Assembly: GCA_013695245.1 (NCBI GenBank)
Contig: JACDAW010000116.1
Coordinates: 1 to 16,153, forward strand
Length of the DNA stretch: 16,153 bases
Direction: 5' to 3'
DNA from: Pyrinomonadaceae bacterium
GTDB taxonomy: Bacteria > Acidobacteriota > Blastocatellia > Pyrinomonadales > Pyrinomonadaceae
Below are positions 1 to 6,238 of the stretch, in pieces; positions within the stretch are counted from its first letter, which is position 1, and each line of letters starts with the position of its first letter. The notes beneath the pieces were generated by a model that worked only from the letters and a program-made list of their open reading frames with translations, had not been told where the DNA came from and made no database searches. A program made the position numbers and the translations under genes.

Positions 1-1
1 G

Positions 2-430
2 CTCGGAGACGACGGGTTGCAGGCGGAACGAAGTTCGGATGAACTCGCGGCGCAGCATGGCCTCGCGCGTGCGTTGGCGAATAATGCCATCGTCGGCGTC
101 ACCGAAGGTTTCACGAAGCAGATGGACGTGGTCGGCGTTGGCTACCGCGCCGAGCCGCAAGGTCGCAAAGTGAATTTCGCGCTCGGCTACTCGCACCCGG
201 TTGAATACAATTTGCCTGAAGGCATTGATGTAAAGAGCGAGCGCGTTGCGGCGAAAGCTTCGATTCCGCAATATCAAGTGACGTTGACGCTTTCCGGCAT
301 TGATAAGCAAAGGCTTGGTCAGGTCGCCGCCGAGATGCACAACTTGCGTAAGCCCGATGCTTACAAGGGCAAAGGCGTGCGCTATGCCGATGTGCCGCTA
401 AAATTAAAGCCGGGCAAGACAGGGAAGTAG
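2..430 (+). CDS. rplF: 50S ribosomal protein L6, 5'-truncated by window start
   Basis: L6 is a primary 23S rRNA-binding protein of the large subunit, near the factor-binding site. The open frame is already running at the left edge, so the N-terminal part is outside the window. The TTG at position 17 is an internal codon, not the start. The visible part holds the second L6 repeat: a segment like the family's LHGLTRALxxNMVxGVTEGF, then VVGVGYRA, and near the C-terminus the hallmark RKPDAYKGKGVRY, where E. coli has RRPEPYKGKGVRY. The end of the protein (LKLKPGKTGK) is a normal short basic tail. It is followed by a repeat-filled gap and then rplR, as in the spc operon. Identification is secure; only the missing 5' end is unseen. 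Confidence 0.97.
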   Translation, partial: LGDDGLQAERSSDELAAQHGLARALANNAIVGVTEGFTKQMDVVGVGYRAEPQGRKVNFALGYSHPVEYNLPEGIDVKSERVAAKASIPQYQVTLTLSGIDKQRLGQVAAEMHNLRKPDAYKGKGVRYADVPLKLKPGKTGK

Positions 431-431
431 A

Positions 432-530
432 ATTTTTGATTTTAGATTTGCGATTTTTGAATAAAGGACGAACTATAAGTTCAATCCCGTGATTTCAAAT
501 CAAAAATCGGCAATCGCAAATCAAAAATCG
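432..530. repeat. Heptad-phased inverted repeat, ATTTTTG family (copy A1)
   Basis: The left arm reads as consecutive 7-mers ATTTTTG, ATTTTAG, ATTTGCG, ATTTTTG (432-459). The right arm reads CAAATCA, AAAATCG, GCAATCG, CAAATCA, AAAATCG (496-530). Positions 433-460 and 500-527 are complementary at 24 of 28 positions, leaving a loop of about 39 nt, so transcript or single-stranded DNA could form a long AT-rich hairpin. The element fills nearly the whole rplF-rplR gap. Its last heptad runs into GGAG (530-533), which serves as the rplR Shine-Dalgarno. It has no T-tract placed as in an intrinsic terminator. Confidence 0.85.
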
Positions 531-540
531 GAGAATTGAG

Positions 541-972
541 ATGGCTAACACAAACAAAGCGGAACTGCGAAAAGCCGTGCATAAGCGCATTCGTCGCAAA
601 GTGAGCGGCACGACGGAGCGCCCGCGCCTGACGATCTTTCGTAGCGTGAATCATATCTATGCCCAGCTCATAGACGACGTACAGGGGCAAACTTTGGCGG
701 CAGCTTCGACGACGGAAAAGGATTTGCGCGGAGCGACGGGCGGCAACATCGAAGCTGCGGGGCGCGTCGGGCGCGCGTTAGCAGAGCGAGCGGTGGCAAA
801 GGGCATCGAGCAAGTCGTGTTTGATCGCGGCGGTTATCGTTATCACGGGCGCGTTAAGGCGTTGGCTGATGCAGCGCGCGCCGCCGGATTAAATAAGAAC
901 GAGGTGCAGGAAGAGACGGCCGCGTCCGCAGATGGCGATGCTGCAACGGCCGCCGCTACGACACAGGAATAG
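541..972 (+). CDS. rplR: 50S ribosomal protein L18
   Basis: L18 binds 5S rRNA and joins the 5S particle to the large subunit with L5. The basic N-terminus (KAVHKRIRRKVSGTTERPRLTIFRS) and the HIYAQLIDD, GRALAERAVAKGIEQVVFDRGGYRYHGRVKALADAAR segments are classic L18. At 143 aa it is longer than the usual ~117-120. The excess is an acidic, Ala/Thr-rich tail from about residue 119 (EVQEETAASADGDAATAAATTQE) that is probably disordered. The ATG is preceded by GGAG at 530-533 with good spacing. The rpsE start follows 3 nt after the stop. Confidence 0.97.
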   Translation: MANTNKAELRKAVHKRIRRKVSGTTERPRLTIFRSVNHIYAQLIDDVQGQTLAAASTTEKDLRGATGGNIEAAGRVGRALAERAVAKGIEQVVFDRGGYRYHGRVKALADAARAAGLNKNEVQEETAASADGDAATAAATTQE

Positions 973-975
973 TTT

Positions 976-1482
976 ATGCGACAACCTAAACAACGTATTT
1001 CAGCGCAGGGGCTTGATCTCAAAGATCAAGTGATTTCAATTAACCGCGTCACGAAAGTCGTGAAGGGCGGCAAGAACATGAGTTTTGCCGCCCTCGTCGT
1101 CGTTGGCGACGAATCGGGGCACGTCGGTTTCGGCACGGGTAAGGCGCGCGAAGTGCCGCAGGCGATCAAAAAAGGAATCGAGGCGGCGAAAAAGAATCTT
1201 ATTCGTATTCCTTTGATCAACCACACGCTGCCTCATCCCTTCATCGGCACACACGGCGCGGGTCGCGTGTTGATGAAACCAGCTTCGGAAGGCACGGGCG
1301 TGATCGCGGGCGGAGCAGTTCGAGCCGTGATGCAGGCGGCGGGCGTGCGCGATGTGCGCACGAAAGTGCTCGGCTCCGCTAACCCGCACAATGTGGTGCG
1401 CGCGACGGTTAATGGACTCCTGAATATGAAAGACCCGATGGAGTTGGCGCGTCTGCGCGGCAAGCAGGTGGAGGAGTTATAG
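976..1482 (+). CDS. rpsE: 30S ribosomal protein S5
   Basis: S5 sits at the mRNA entry region of the small subunit and affects decoding accuracy. At 168 aa it has the family's usual length. The N-terminal double-stranded-RNA-binding-like domain carries INRVTKVVKGGKNMSFAALVVVGDESGHVGFGTGKAREVPQAI. The C-terminal domain carries GTGVIAGGAVRAVMQAAGVRDVRTKVLGSANPHNVVRATVNGL. Where many S5 proteins have GGRRFSF, this one has GGKNMSF. AGGA overlapping the end of rplR acts as Shine-Dalgarno, so translation is probably coupled. The next gene starts 3 nt after the stop. Confidence 0.97.
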   Translation: MRQPKQRISAQGLDLKDQVISINRVTKVVKGGKNMSFAALVVVGDESGHVGFGTGKAREVPQAIKKGIEAAKKNLIRIPLINHTLPHPFIGTHGAGRVLMKPASEGTGVIAGGAVRAVMQAAGVRDVRTKVLGSANPHNVVRATVNGLLNMKDPMELARLRGKQVEEL

Positions 1483-1485
1483 GCA

Positions 1486-1755
1486 ATGGGCTTAAAGGAT
1501 TTGGTCGAAAAGGCGGCTGAAGCGGTCGGGTCGCTTTTCACAGGCGACGAAAAAGAAAATGGCGGCAATGGCAGCGGTGGTGGCACGATCCGCATTCAGT
1601 ATTATCGCAGTGCGATCAGCACGCCGGAGCGCCACAAGCAGATTGTGCGCAGCGTCGGGTTTACGAAACTGAATCAGATCGTTGAACGCAGCGACACGCC
1701 CGCAATGCGCGGGATGGTCGATAAAGTGCCGCACCTGTTGCGGATCGTGGAGTAA
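1486..1755 (+). CDS. rpmD: 50S ribosomal protein L30 with an unusual N-terminal extension
   Basis: Residues 34-89 are a complete L30: TIRIQYYRSAISTPERHKQIVRSVGFTKLNQIVERSDTPAMRGMVDKVPHLLRIVE. This small 23S rRNA-binding protein is normally about 60 aa. Here about 33 residues precede it: a predicted amphipathic helix (MGLKDLVEKAAEAVGSLF), then an acidic, Gly/Asn-rich linker (TGDEKENGGNGSGGG). The start is supported by GGAGG at 1470-1474 (11 nt upstream), and no ATG or GTG lies in frame between the linker and the core. An in-frame TTG at codon 6 would change little. The gene is packed between rpsE (3 nt) and rplO (6 nt). The core assignment is secure; the role of the extension is unknown. Confidence 0.95.
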   Translation: MGLKDLVEKAAEAVGSLFTGDEKENGGNGSGGGTIRIQYYRSAISTPERHKQIVRSVGFTKLNQIVERSDTPAMRGMVDKVPHLLRIVE

Positions 1756-1761
1756 AAAGAG

Positions 1762-2247
1762 ATGGTTTTGAGTCTTAATAATTTACATCCGGCTGCAGGT
1801 TCGACGCACAAGAAGAAGCGCGTCGGTCGCGGCCCCGGCTCCGGTTTGGGTAAGACGGCGGGGCGCGGCAACAAAGGTCAAAAATCGCGTTCGGGCTATA
1901 GCGCCAAGATCGGTTTTGAGGGCGGGCAGATGCCTCTGCAACGTCGTCTGCCGAAGCGCGGCTTTACGAACATATTCAAGAAAGAATGGATCGAAGTGAG
2001 CCTTGCTGCGCTCGACCGCAGCTTTGAAGCGGGCGAAGAGGTAACGCCCGAAGTCTTGCATGAGCGCGGCTTGATCAAGAAAGCGAAGCGCGATGTGGTG
2101 GTGCTCGGAACGGGTGAAATCTCGAAAGCACTGCGCGTTTCAGCGCACCGGTTTACAAAATCCGCAAGAGAGAAGATCGAGGGTGCAGGCGGCTCGGTGA
2201 ACGTCGTAACGAAACTCGCGCCGGAAGCAGAGCCGCAGCAGCAATAG
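1762..2247 (+). CDS. rplO: 50S ribosomal protein L15
   Basis: L15 is a late-assembling large-subunit protein whose long N-terminal arm threads through 23S rRNA. The arm is clear: LSLNNLHPAAGSTHKKKRVGRGPGSGLGKTAGRGNKGQKSRSG, then GFEGGQMPLQRRLPKRGF. The globular C-terminal part contains VVVLGTGEISKALRVSAHRFTKSAREKIEGAGGSV. It has 161 aa, slightly longer than E. coli (144), ending in a Glu/Gln-rich tail. The start lies 6 nt after rpmD with GGAG in the end of rpmD. Downstream the tight packing breaks, and a 144-nt gap with a large palindrome separates it from secY. Confidence 0.97.
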   Translation: MVLSLNNLHPAAGSTHKKKRVGRGPGSGLGKTAGRGNKGQKSRSGYSAKIGFEGGQMPLQRRLPKRGFTNIFKKEWIEVSLAALDRSFEAGEEVTPEVLHERGLIKKAKRDVVVLGTGEISKALRVSAHRFTKSAREKIEGAGGSVNVVTKLAPEAEPQQQ

Positions 2248-2272
2248 AAGTTAAGCGAGCGCAAACAAGTTC

Positions 2273-2371
2273 GCTTCCGAAGTTGCCACTAAACATTTGC
2301 CCGTGCGTCGGGGCGCTTGCGCTCCCAGTGCGGGCAAAGTCATAATCAGGCGCGTTGGCAACTTCGGAAGC
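2273..2371. repeat. 99-bp nested palindrome with perfect 16-bp inverted ends, before secY
   Basis: The ends are a perfect inverted repeat: GCTTCCGAAGTTGCCA (2273-2288) and TGGCAACTTCGGAAGC (2356-2371). Inside lies a second perfect pair, TTTGCCCG (2296-2303) and CGGGCAAA (2331-2338). At the centre is a GC-rich hairpin, GGGGCGC/GCGCTCCC (2310-2326). The sequence is not heptad-phased, so it differs from the other intergenic repeats here. No clear target-site duplication is visible. It could be a small non-autonomous mobile element or an RNA structure controlling secY. A CATAAT box at 2341-2346 lies inside it, but the matching -35 is poor. Confidence 0.85.
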
Positions 2372-2391
2372 ACGAAGAGAAAGCAGGATTT

Positions 2392-3810
2392 ATGGAAAAG
2401 TTTTTAGCCGCCGTCCGCAATATGTTCAATGTGCCTGATCTCCGGCGGCGCATTCTGTTTACACTAGGATTGCTCGCCGTCTATCGTCTCGGCGCACACG
2501 TCTCCGCGCCCGGCATCAACAAAGATCAGTTGGCGCGCGTGTGGAATGAGGTCGGCAACACTTTGCTCGGCGTGCTCGATCTCTTTTCGGGCGGAAACTT
2601 CCAGACCATTTCGGTCTTTGCGCTCGGCGTGATGCCATACATCACCGCTTCGATCATTCTGCAACTGATGACCGTCGTCTATCCTGCACTGAAAAAGTTA
2701 CAGGAAGAGGGCGAGATGGGGCGGCAGAAGATCAACCAATATACGCGCTACTTAACAGTTGCGCTCGCGCTCGTGCAAACGTCTTTCGTTGCGCGTTGGT
2801 TGCAAGCAAACGGCGTCGGCGATCCCGGTTGGGGATTTCTGATAACGACGATGATAACTTTAACGACGGGCACGATCTTCGTGATGTGGCTCGGCGAGCA
2901 GATTACGGAACGCGGCATCGGCAACGGAATTTCGCTTTTGATTTTCGCCGGAATCGTGATCGGTTTGCCGCGCGGCATCGCGCAAGTGTTCGAGCGCGTG
3001 CGCGGCGGCGACACGATGGCGACCGTCGGCGTGCTCATTATGCTCGCCGCGTTCGTCGCCTTGATCGCGTTCATCGTTTTTATGGAATCAGGGCGGCGCA
3101 AAGTGCCGATCAGTTACGCGAAGCGCGCGGTGGGTCGTCAAGTTGTCGGCGGGCAACAAACCACGATGCCGCTTAAGGTGAATATGAGCGGCGTGATTCC
3201 GGTTATCTTCGCGTCGTCCGTGCTGGCGATGCCGCAAACGATTTTACAGTTCGTGCCCTTCGACGCGAACAATCCGAATTCGTGGCAAAGCCAGATTCAC
3301 AACTTCTTTCAGCGCTTTCACGGCGGCGATCCCTACTACGAATTGATCTTCGTTTCGCTGATCATCTTCTTCACGTTCTTCTACATCACGATTGTCTTTA
3401 ACGTCGAAGAGGTTTCGGACAATTTGCGTAAGCACGGCGGATTCATTCCCGGCATCCGTCCGGGACGGAACACGGGCGAGTTTTTAAATAAGATCATGAC
3501 GCGGCTGACGTTCGTCGGAGCGCTCTATCTCGCTTTTGTCGCGCTCGTGCCACAGATCATGTTGAGCGGATTTAACGTCGGGCGTCTGCCTTTCATCGGC
3601 GGAAGCTTAGACGCTTTCTTTAGCGCCACGCCCGGCTTGTCGTGGGTTCCGACCGGCATGGGCTATCACTTCTATTTCGGCGGCACGTCGCTACTGATTT
3701 TAGTCGGTGTGGCGATGGACACGGTCGCACAGGTCGAAGCGCAACTCGTGATGCGCAACTACGAAGGCTTCTTCGGCCCCGGCAGCCGCTTGCGCGGACG
3801 GCGCGGGTGA
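2392..3810 (+). CDS. secY: Protein translocase subunit SecY
   Basis: SecY is the channel subunit of the SecYEG translocon in the inner membrane. I chose the ATG giving MEKFLAAVRNMFNVPDLRRRILFTLGLLAVYRLG (472 aa), because SecY proteins start just before this first transmembrane helix. Extending upstream would translate the palindrome. Visible hallmarks are the plug/TM2 region (GVLDLFSGGNFQTISVFALGVMPYITASIILQLM, about 60-93), TERGIGNGISLLIFAGIV (173-189), the cytoplasmic loop ESGRRKVPISYAKR (232-245), GGFIPGIRPGRNT (349-361), and the C-terminal GGTSLLILVGVAMDTVAQVEAQLVMRNYEGF. The pattern fits ten membrane helices. AGGA lies very close to the ATG, and a looser purine-rich stretch lies upstream. 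It sits in the normal spc-operon position. Confidence 0.97.
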   Translation: MEKFLAAVRNMFNVPDLRRRILFTLGLLAVYRLGAHVSAPGINKDQLARVWNEVGNTLLGVLDLFSGGNFQTISVFALGVMPYITASIILQLMTVVYPALKKLQEEGEMGRQKINQYTRYLTVALALVQTSFVARWLQANGVGDPGWGFLITTMITLTTGTIFVMWLGEQITERGIGNGISLLIFAGIVIGLPRGIAQVFERVRGGDTMATVGVLIMLAAFVALIAFIVFMESGRRKVPISYAKRAVGRQVVGGQQTTMPLKVNMSGVIPVIFASSVLAMPQTILQFVPFDANNPNSWQSQIHNFFQRFHGGDPYYELIFVSLIIFFTFFYITIVFNVEEVSDNLRKHGGFIPGIRPGRNTGEFLNKIMTRLTFVGALYLAFVALVPQIMLSGFNVGRLPFIGGSLDAFFSATPGLSWVPTGMGYHFYFGGTSLLILVGVAMDTVAQVEAQLVMRNYEGFFGPGSRLRGRRG

Positions 3811-3822
3811 GAAGCAAAGGAG

Positions 3823-3950
3823 GAAGTAGGAAGGCGGAAGGATGAAGTGAGGACAAAGCCAAAGGCTTTGATTAAACAGATAGATTATTGCTTCACGCCG
3901 TAGGGCGTGTCCACACTTCCGCCTTCATCCTTCCCACTTCCTACTTATAT
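3823..3950. repeat. Heptad-phased inverted repeat with conserved core, GAAGGAT family (copy C1)
   Basis: The left arm has heptads GAAGTAG, GAAGGCG, GAAGGAT, GAAGTGA (3823-3850). The right arm has CTTCCGC, CTTCATC, CTTCCCA, CTTCCTA (3916-3943). Arms 3824-3854 (31 nt) and 3909-3946 (38 nt) are complementary except for one dinucleotide, one base, and exactly one extra heptad in the right arm. Inside are two small hairpins: CAAAGCC/GGCTTTG with an AAA loop (3854-3870) and CACGCC/GGCGTG (3894-3909). The whole could fold as a stem with two side hairpins. It occupies almost the entire secY-adk gap. Its core recurs at 8655-8715. Confidence 0.9.
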
Positions 3951-3955
3951 TTACC

Positions 3956-4636
3956 ATGTCTATGATCGTTGTAATGATGGGCGCGCCGGGCGCAGGGAAG
4001 GGAACGCAGGCGCGTCTCTTGCAAGAGCGGTGCGGCTTGCCGCAGATTTCAACGGGCGATATGTTCCGCGAGATCGCGAAAGCTGAAACCCCGCTTGCCG
4101 AAGACATTCGCCGCGTGCAGGCTGAAGGGAAATTGATCTCGGATGATCTCGTGATCCGCGTTGTGCATGAACGCACGAACCGCGAAGATTGCAAGCACGG
4201 TTACATCCTCGACGGCTTCCCGCGCACGACGGCGCAGGCGGCAATGCTTGAAAAATTGGCGGTCGAGCAGGGCAACAAGATCGTTGCGATCCTGATCGAC
4301 GTGCCGTTCGAGTTGTTGGAGAAGCGCACAACGGGTCGGCGGAATTGTCCGGTCTGCAACGAAATTTATAACATCTACTTTAAGCTGCCGAAGCAGGAAG
4401 GGTTTTGCGATTTTCACCCTGAGACACGGCTAAATCATCGCGCCGATGATTACCCGGAAAAAGTTAAAGTGCGCCTCGAAACATACGAAAGGGACACGCG
4501 ACCTTTGCTTGATTACTACGCCGAATCAAAGCGCCTACAGCGGGTAGATGGCACGAGGGAAATGGAAACGATCTACTCGGAAATCGAAAGTGTGTTGGCG
4601 GGTAAAGCCGAGTCGGAACGTTCCGGTTTGAAGTAG
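3956..4636 (+). CDS. adk: Adenylate kinase, zinc-type LID (Cys3His)
   Basis: This cytosolic enzyme interconverts ATP + AMP and 2 ADP. The P-loop is GAPGAGKGT (residues 9-17). The AMP-binding region is ISTGDMFRE, followed by GYILDGFPRT (82-91). The LID, beginning TTGRRNCPVCNEIYN, is the long form; its putative zinc ligands are C131, C134, C151 and H154, so the usual fourth Cys/Asp is replaced by His. RLNHRADD and the C-terminal VRLETYERDTRPLLDYY are normal. Length is 226 aa. The ATG (MSM; the third codon is also ATG) has no Shine-Dalgarno. The preceding bases are the pyrimidine-rich end of repeat C1. map follows 14 nt downstream. Confidence 0.97.
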   Translation: MSMIVVMMGAPGAGKGTQARLLQERCGLPQISTGDMFREIAKAETPLAEDIRRVQAEGKLISDDLVIRVVHERTNREDCKHGYILDGFPRTTAQAAMLEKLAVEQGNKIVAILIDVPFELLEKRTTGRRNCPVCNEIYNIYFKLPKQEGFCDFHPETRLNHRADDYPEKVKVRLETYERDTRPLLDYYAESKRLQRVDGTREMETIYSEIESVLAGKAESERSGLK

Positions 4637-4650
4637 TCATTGAATTCTGC

Positions 4651-5451
4651 ATGATTATCGGAAAATCAAAAAAAGAGTTGGAGAGGATGCGCGCGGCCGG
4701 TCAATTAGTCGGGCAAGTATTGCTTGAGTTGAAGCGCATGGTTGCGCCGGGCATCACGACGCTCGAACTCGATATGGCGGCCGAGCGCATGATCCGCGAT
4801 GGCGGGGGCATTCCAGCCTTTAAAGGCTATCACGGTTTTCCGTTCTCGATTTGCGCTTCCGTCAACGACGAGGTTGTACACGGTTTTCCGTCGAATCGAA
4901 AACTCAATGATGGCGATATTATCTCGATTGATTGCGGCGTAGTTTTAAACGGTTTCGTCGGCGATACGGCGAAGACGATTCCGGTAGGCCGCGTGCGCGC
5001 TGAGTGGCTACGGTTGATTGAAGTTACGGAAGAATGTCTGGCACGCGCCATTGAGCAGTGCCGCGTCGGGCGTCACGTCGGTGACATCGGTTGGGCGGTG
5101 CAGCAGCATGCGGAAGCGCACGGTTACGGCGTGGTGCGCGATTACGTCGGGCACGGCGTCGGGCGCAAGATGCACGAAGACCCGCAGATTCCGAATTACG
5201 GACGTCCGGGAACGAAGGAGAAGATCAGAGCCGGTTATGTTTTCGCCGTCGAGCCGATGATCAACTTGGGGACTGAAGCGACGAAGGTTTTAGCAGACGG
5301 TTGGACGGTCGTGACGCTTGACGGGCAGCCGAGCGCGCACGTCGAGCACACGGTTGCGGTGACGGAGGAAGGGCCGGAATTGTTGACGCTGATTACAGGA
5401 GAGGCGGAAGCGCCGTCGCAGGAGCAAACTGAATTGGCGACAAGTTCTTAA
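4651..5451 (+). CDS. map: Methionine aminopeptidase, type I
   Basis: This enzyme removes the initiator methionine from nascent proteins. All five metal ligands of the pita-bread fold are visible: D94 (SIDCG), D105 (FVGDTAKT), H168 (YVGHGVGRKMHEDPQIPNYG), E201 (FAVEPMIN) and E232 (HVEHTVAVTEEGPELLT). The substrate-binding histidine is H77 (VNDEVVHGFP). There is no N-terminal zinc-finger extension, so this is the short bacterial type Ia enzyme. The 266-aa length includes a polar 15-residue tail (EAEAPSQEQTELATSS). The ATG follows adk by 14 nt with no obvious Shine-Dalgarno, so coupling to adk is plausible. infA is expected next but is absent. Confidence 0.97.
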   Translation: MIIGKSKKELERMRAAGQLVGQVLLELKRMVAPGITTLELDMAAERMIRDGGGIPAFKGYHGFPFSICASVNDEVVHGFPSNRKLNDGDIISIDCGVVLNGFVGDTAKTIPVGRVRAEWLRLIEVTEECLARAIEQCRVGRHVGDIGWAVQQHAEAHGYGVVRDYVGHGVGRKMHEDPQIPNYGRPGTKEKIRAGYVFAVEPMINLGTEATKVLADGWTVVTLDGQPSAHVEHTVAVTEEGPELLTLITGEAEAPSQEQTELATSS

Positions 5452-5569
5452 TGTGCAAGGCAGTTTGGCAAATCGTGATTGTTGTGTTACCATTCACGGT
5501 TTGTCAGTCGAGAGTTTTTGTTAGCTGTAGCGCCTTCGTGTTTTATAACAAGTAAAGGATGTGGTCAGG

Positions 5570-5683
5570 ATGAAGGTACGGGCTTCCGTGAAAAAGATTT
5601 GCGATAACTGCAAGATCGTGCACCGCAAAGGTGTCGTGCGGGTGATTTGCACGAATCCGAAACATAAGCAGCGACAAGGATAA
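5570..5683 (+). CDS. rpmJ: 50S ribosomal protein L36, zinc-binding form
   Basis: This 37-codon gene encodes MKVRASVKKICDNCKIVHRK followed by GVVRVICTNPKHKQRQG. That is the full-length short L36, a small protein on 23S rRNA near the L7/L12 stalk base. The zinc ribbon is intact: C11, C14, C27 and H32 (CX2C-X12-CX4H). It is therefore the zinc-dependent paralogue, not the zinc-independent type. AAAGGA about 10 nt upstream is the probable Shine-Dalgarno. It lies in its canonical place before rpsM. The 118-nt map-rpmJ gap is too short for infA; it holds a TATAAC box (5544-5549) but no convincing -35. Confidence 0.97.
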   Translation: MKVRASVKKICDNCKIVHRKGVVRVICTNPKHKQRQG

Positions 5684-5686
5684 TTA

Positions 5687-5744
5687 ATTTTAGATTTTAG
5701 ATTTGCGATTTTTGATTGAATTTAGAAGATATGCGCAAATCTAA
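5687..5744. repeat. Heptad-phased repeat, ATTTTTG family (copy A2)
   Basis: Heptads ATTTTAG, ATTTTAG, ATTTGCG, ATTTTTG run from 5687 to 5714. The 11-mer TTAGATTTGCG (5697-5707) is perfectly complementary to CGCAAATCTAA (5734-5744), so a short right arm closes a hairpin. The ATTTTAG-ATTTGCG-ATTTTTG order is the same as in the rplF-rplR copy. The element lies between the rpmJ stop and the GGAG that precedes rpsM. Confidence 0.8.
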
Positions 5745-5764
5745 GAGCGTCGGAGAAGAAGAGA

Positions 5765-6148
5765 ATGGCTCGTGTAGCTGGCATTGATATTCCGCAGAAC
5801 AAGCGCGTTGAGATCGGGTTAACTTACGTTTACGGCATCGGGCGTTCGCGCGCGACGACGATCTTAAACGAAGCCCAAGTTAATGTTAATACGCGCGTGC
5901 GCGATTTGGATGAAGAACAGTTGAATCGTATTCGTGCTGTGATTGACGGGCAGGGCGAAATCGAAGGCGACTTGCGCAAGCGAGTGCAAATGGACATCAA
6001 GCGTTTGATGGACATCGGGTGCTATCGGGGCTTGCGCCATCGTCGTGGGCTTCCGGCGCGCGGACAGCGCACCCATACCAACGCGCGCACCCGCAAGGGG
6101 CCGCGCCGCGCAACAATTGCGAAGAAGAAAGCTCCGGGCAAGAAGTGA
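5765..6148 (+). CDS. rpsM: 30S ribosomal protein S13
   Basis: S13 lies in the head of the small subunit, contacts 16S rRNA and the P-site tRNA, and forms bridges to the large subunit. The sequence is textbook: MARVAGIDIPQNKRVEIGLTYVYGIGRSRA (helix-two-turn-helix start), then MDIGCYRGLRHRRGLPARGQRTHTNARTRKGPRR and a basic tail AKKKAPGKK. It has 127 aa, near the family norm. CGGAG followed by purines provides the ribosome-binding site. It is followed by a repeat-filled gap and rpsK. In E. coli the rpsM leader is where S4 represses the alpha operon; here that leader contains repeat A2, so the E. coli pseudoknot is not evident. Confidence 0.97.
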   Translation: MARVAGIDIPQNKRVEIGLTYVYGIGRSRATTILNEAQVNVNTRVRDLDEEQLNRIRAVIDGQGEIEGDLRKRVQMDIKRLMDIGCYRGLRHRRGLPARGQRTHTNARTRKGPRRATIAKKKAPGKK

Positions 6149-6151
6149 AAA

Positions 6152-6233
6152 CAGAATACAGGAGCCAGGAGTCAGGAGACAGAATAAAGGCGATTTTCAT
6201 TCTGACTTCTGGATTCTGACTCCTGACTCCTTA
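6152..6233. repeat. Heptad-phased inverted repeat, CAGGAGT family (B)
   Basis: The left arm is five uninterrupted heptads: CAGAATA, CAGGAGC, CAGGAGT, CAGGAGA, CAGAATA (6152-6186). The right arm is ATTCTGA, CTTCTGG, ATTCTGA, CTCCTGA, CTCCTTA (6199-6233). Segments 6167-6185 and 6213-6231 are complementary at 18 of 19 positions. It begins 3 nt after the rpsM stop and ends 5 nt before the rpsK ATG. The vocabulary resembles the heptanucleotide STRR sequences known from filamentous cyanobacteria. That likeness is from memory. Confidence 0.88.
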
Positions 6234-6238
6234 AAAGT

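Noticed and set aside
432..530. CRISPR-like array
   Set aside because: The periodicity is 7 nt, units are degenerate and there are no unique spacers or cas genes.
481..690. Minus-strand open frame across the rplF-rplR gap
   Set aside because: It translates the heptad repeat (visible as repeated PIFDLR units) and the antisense of rplR; no independent coding signal.
2317..2391. Upstream start for secY adding 25 residues
   Set aside because: The extra residues come from the palindromic element, and SecY family proteins begin at the chosen ATG.
3854..3870. Intrinsic terminator between secY and adk (CAAAGCC-AAA-GGCTTTG)
   Set aside because: The stem is good but no T-tract follows, and the same hairpin recurs as part of the repeat core in copy C2.
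5518..5549. Promoter before rpmJ (TTGTTA ... TATAAC)
   Set aside because: The spacer would be 20 nt and no extended -10 is present; only the TATAAC box is convincing.
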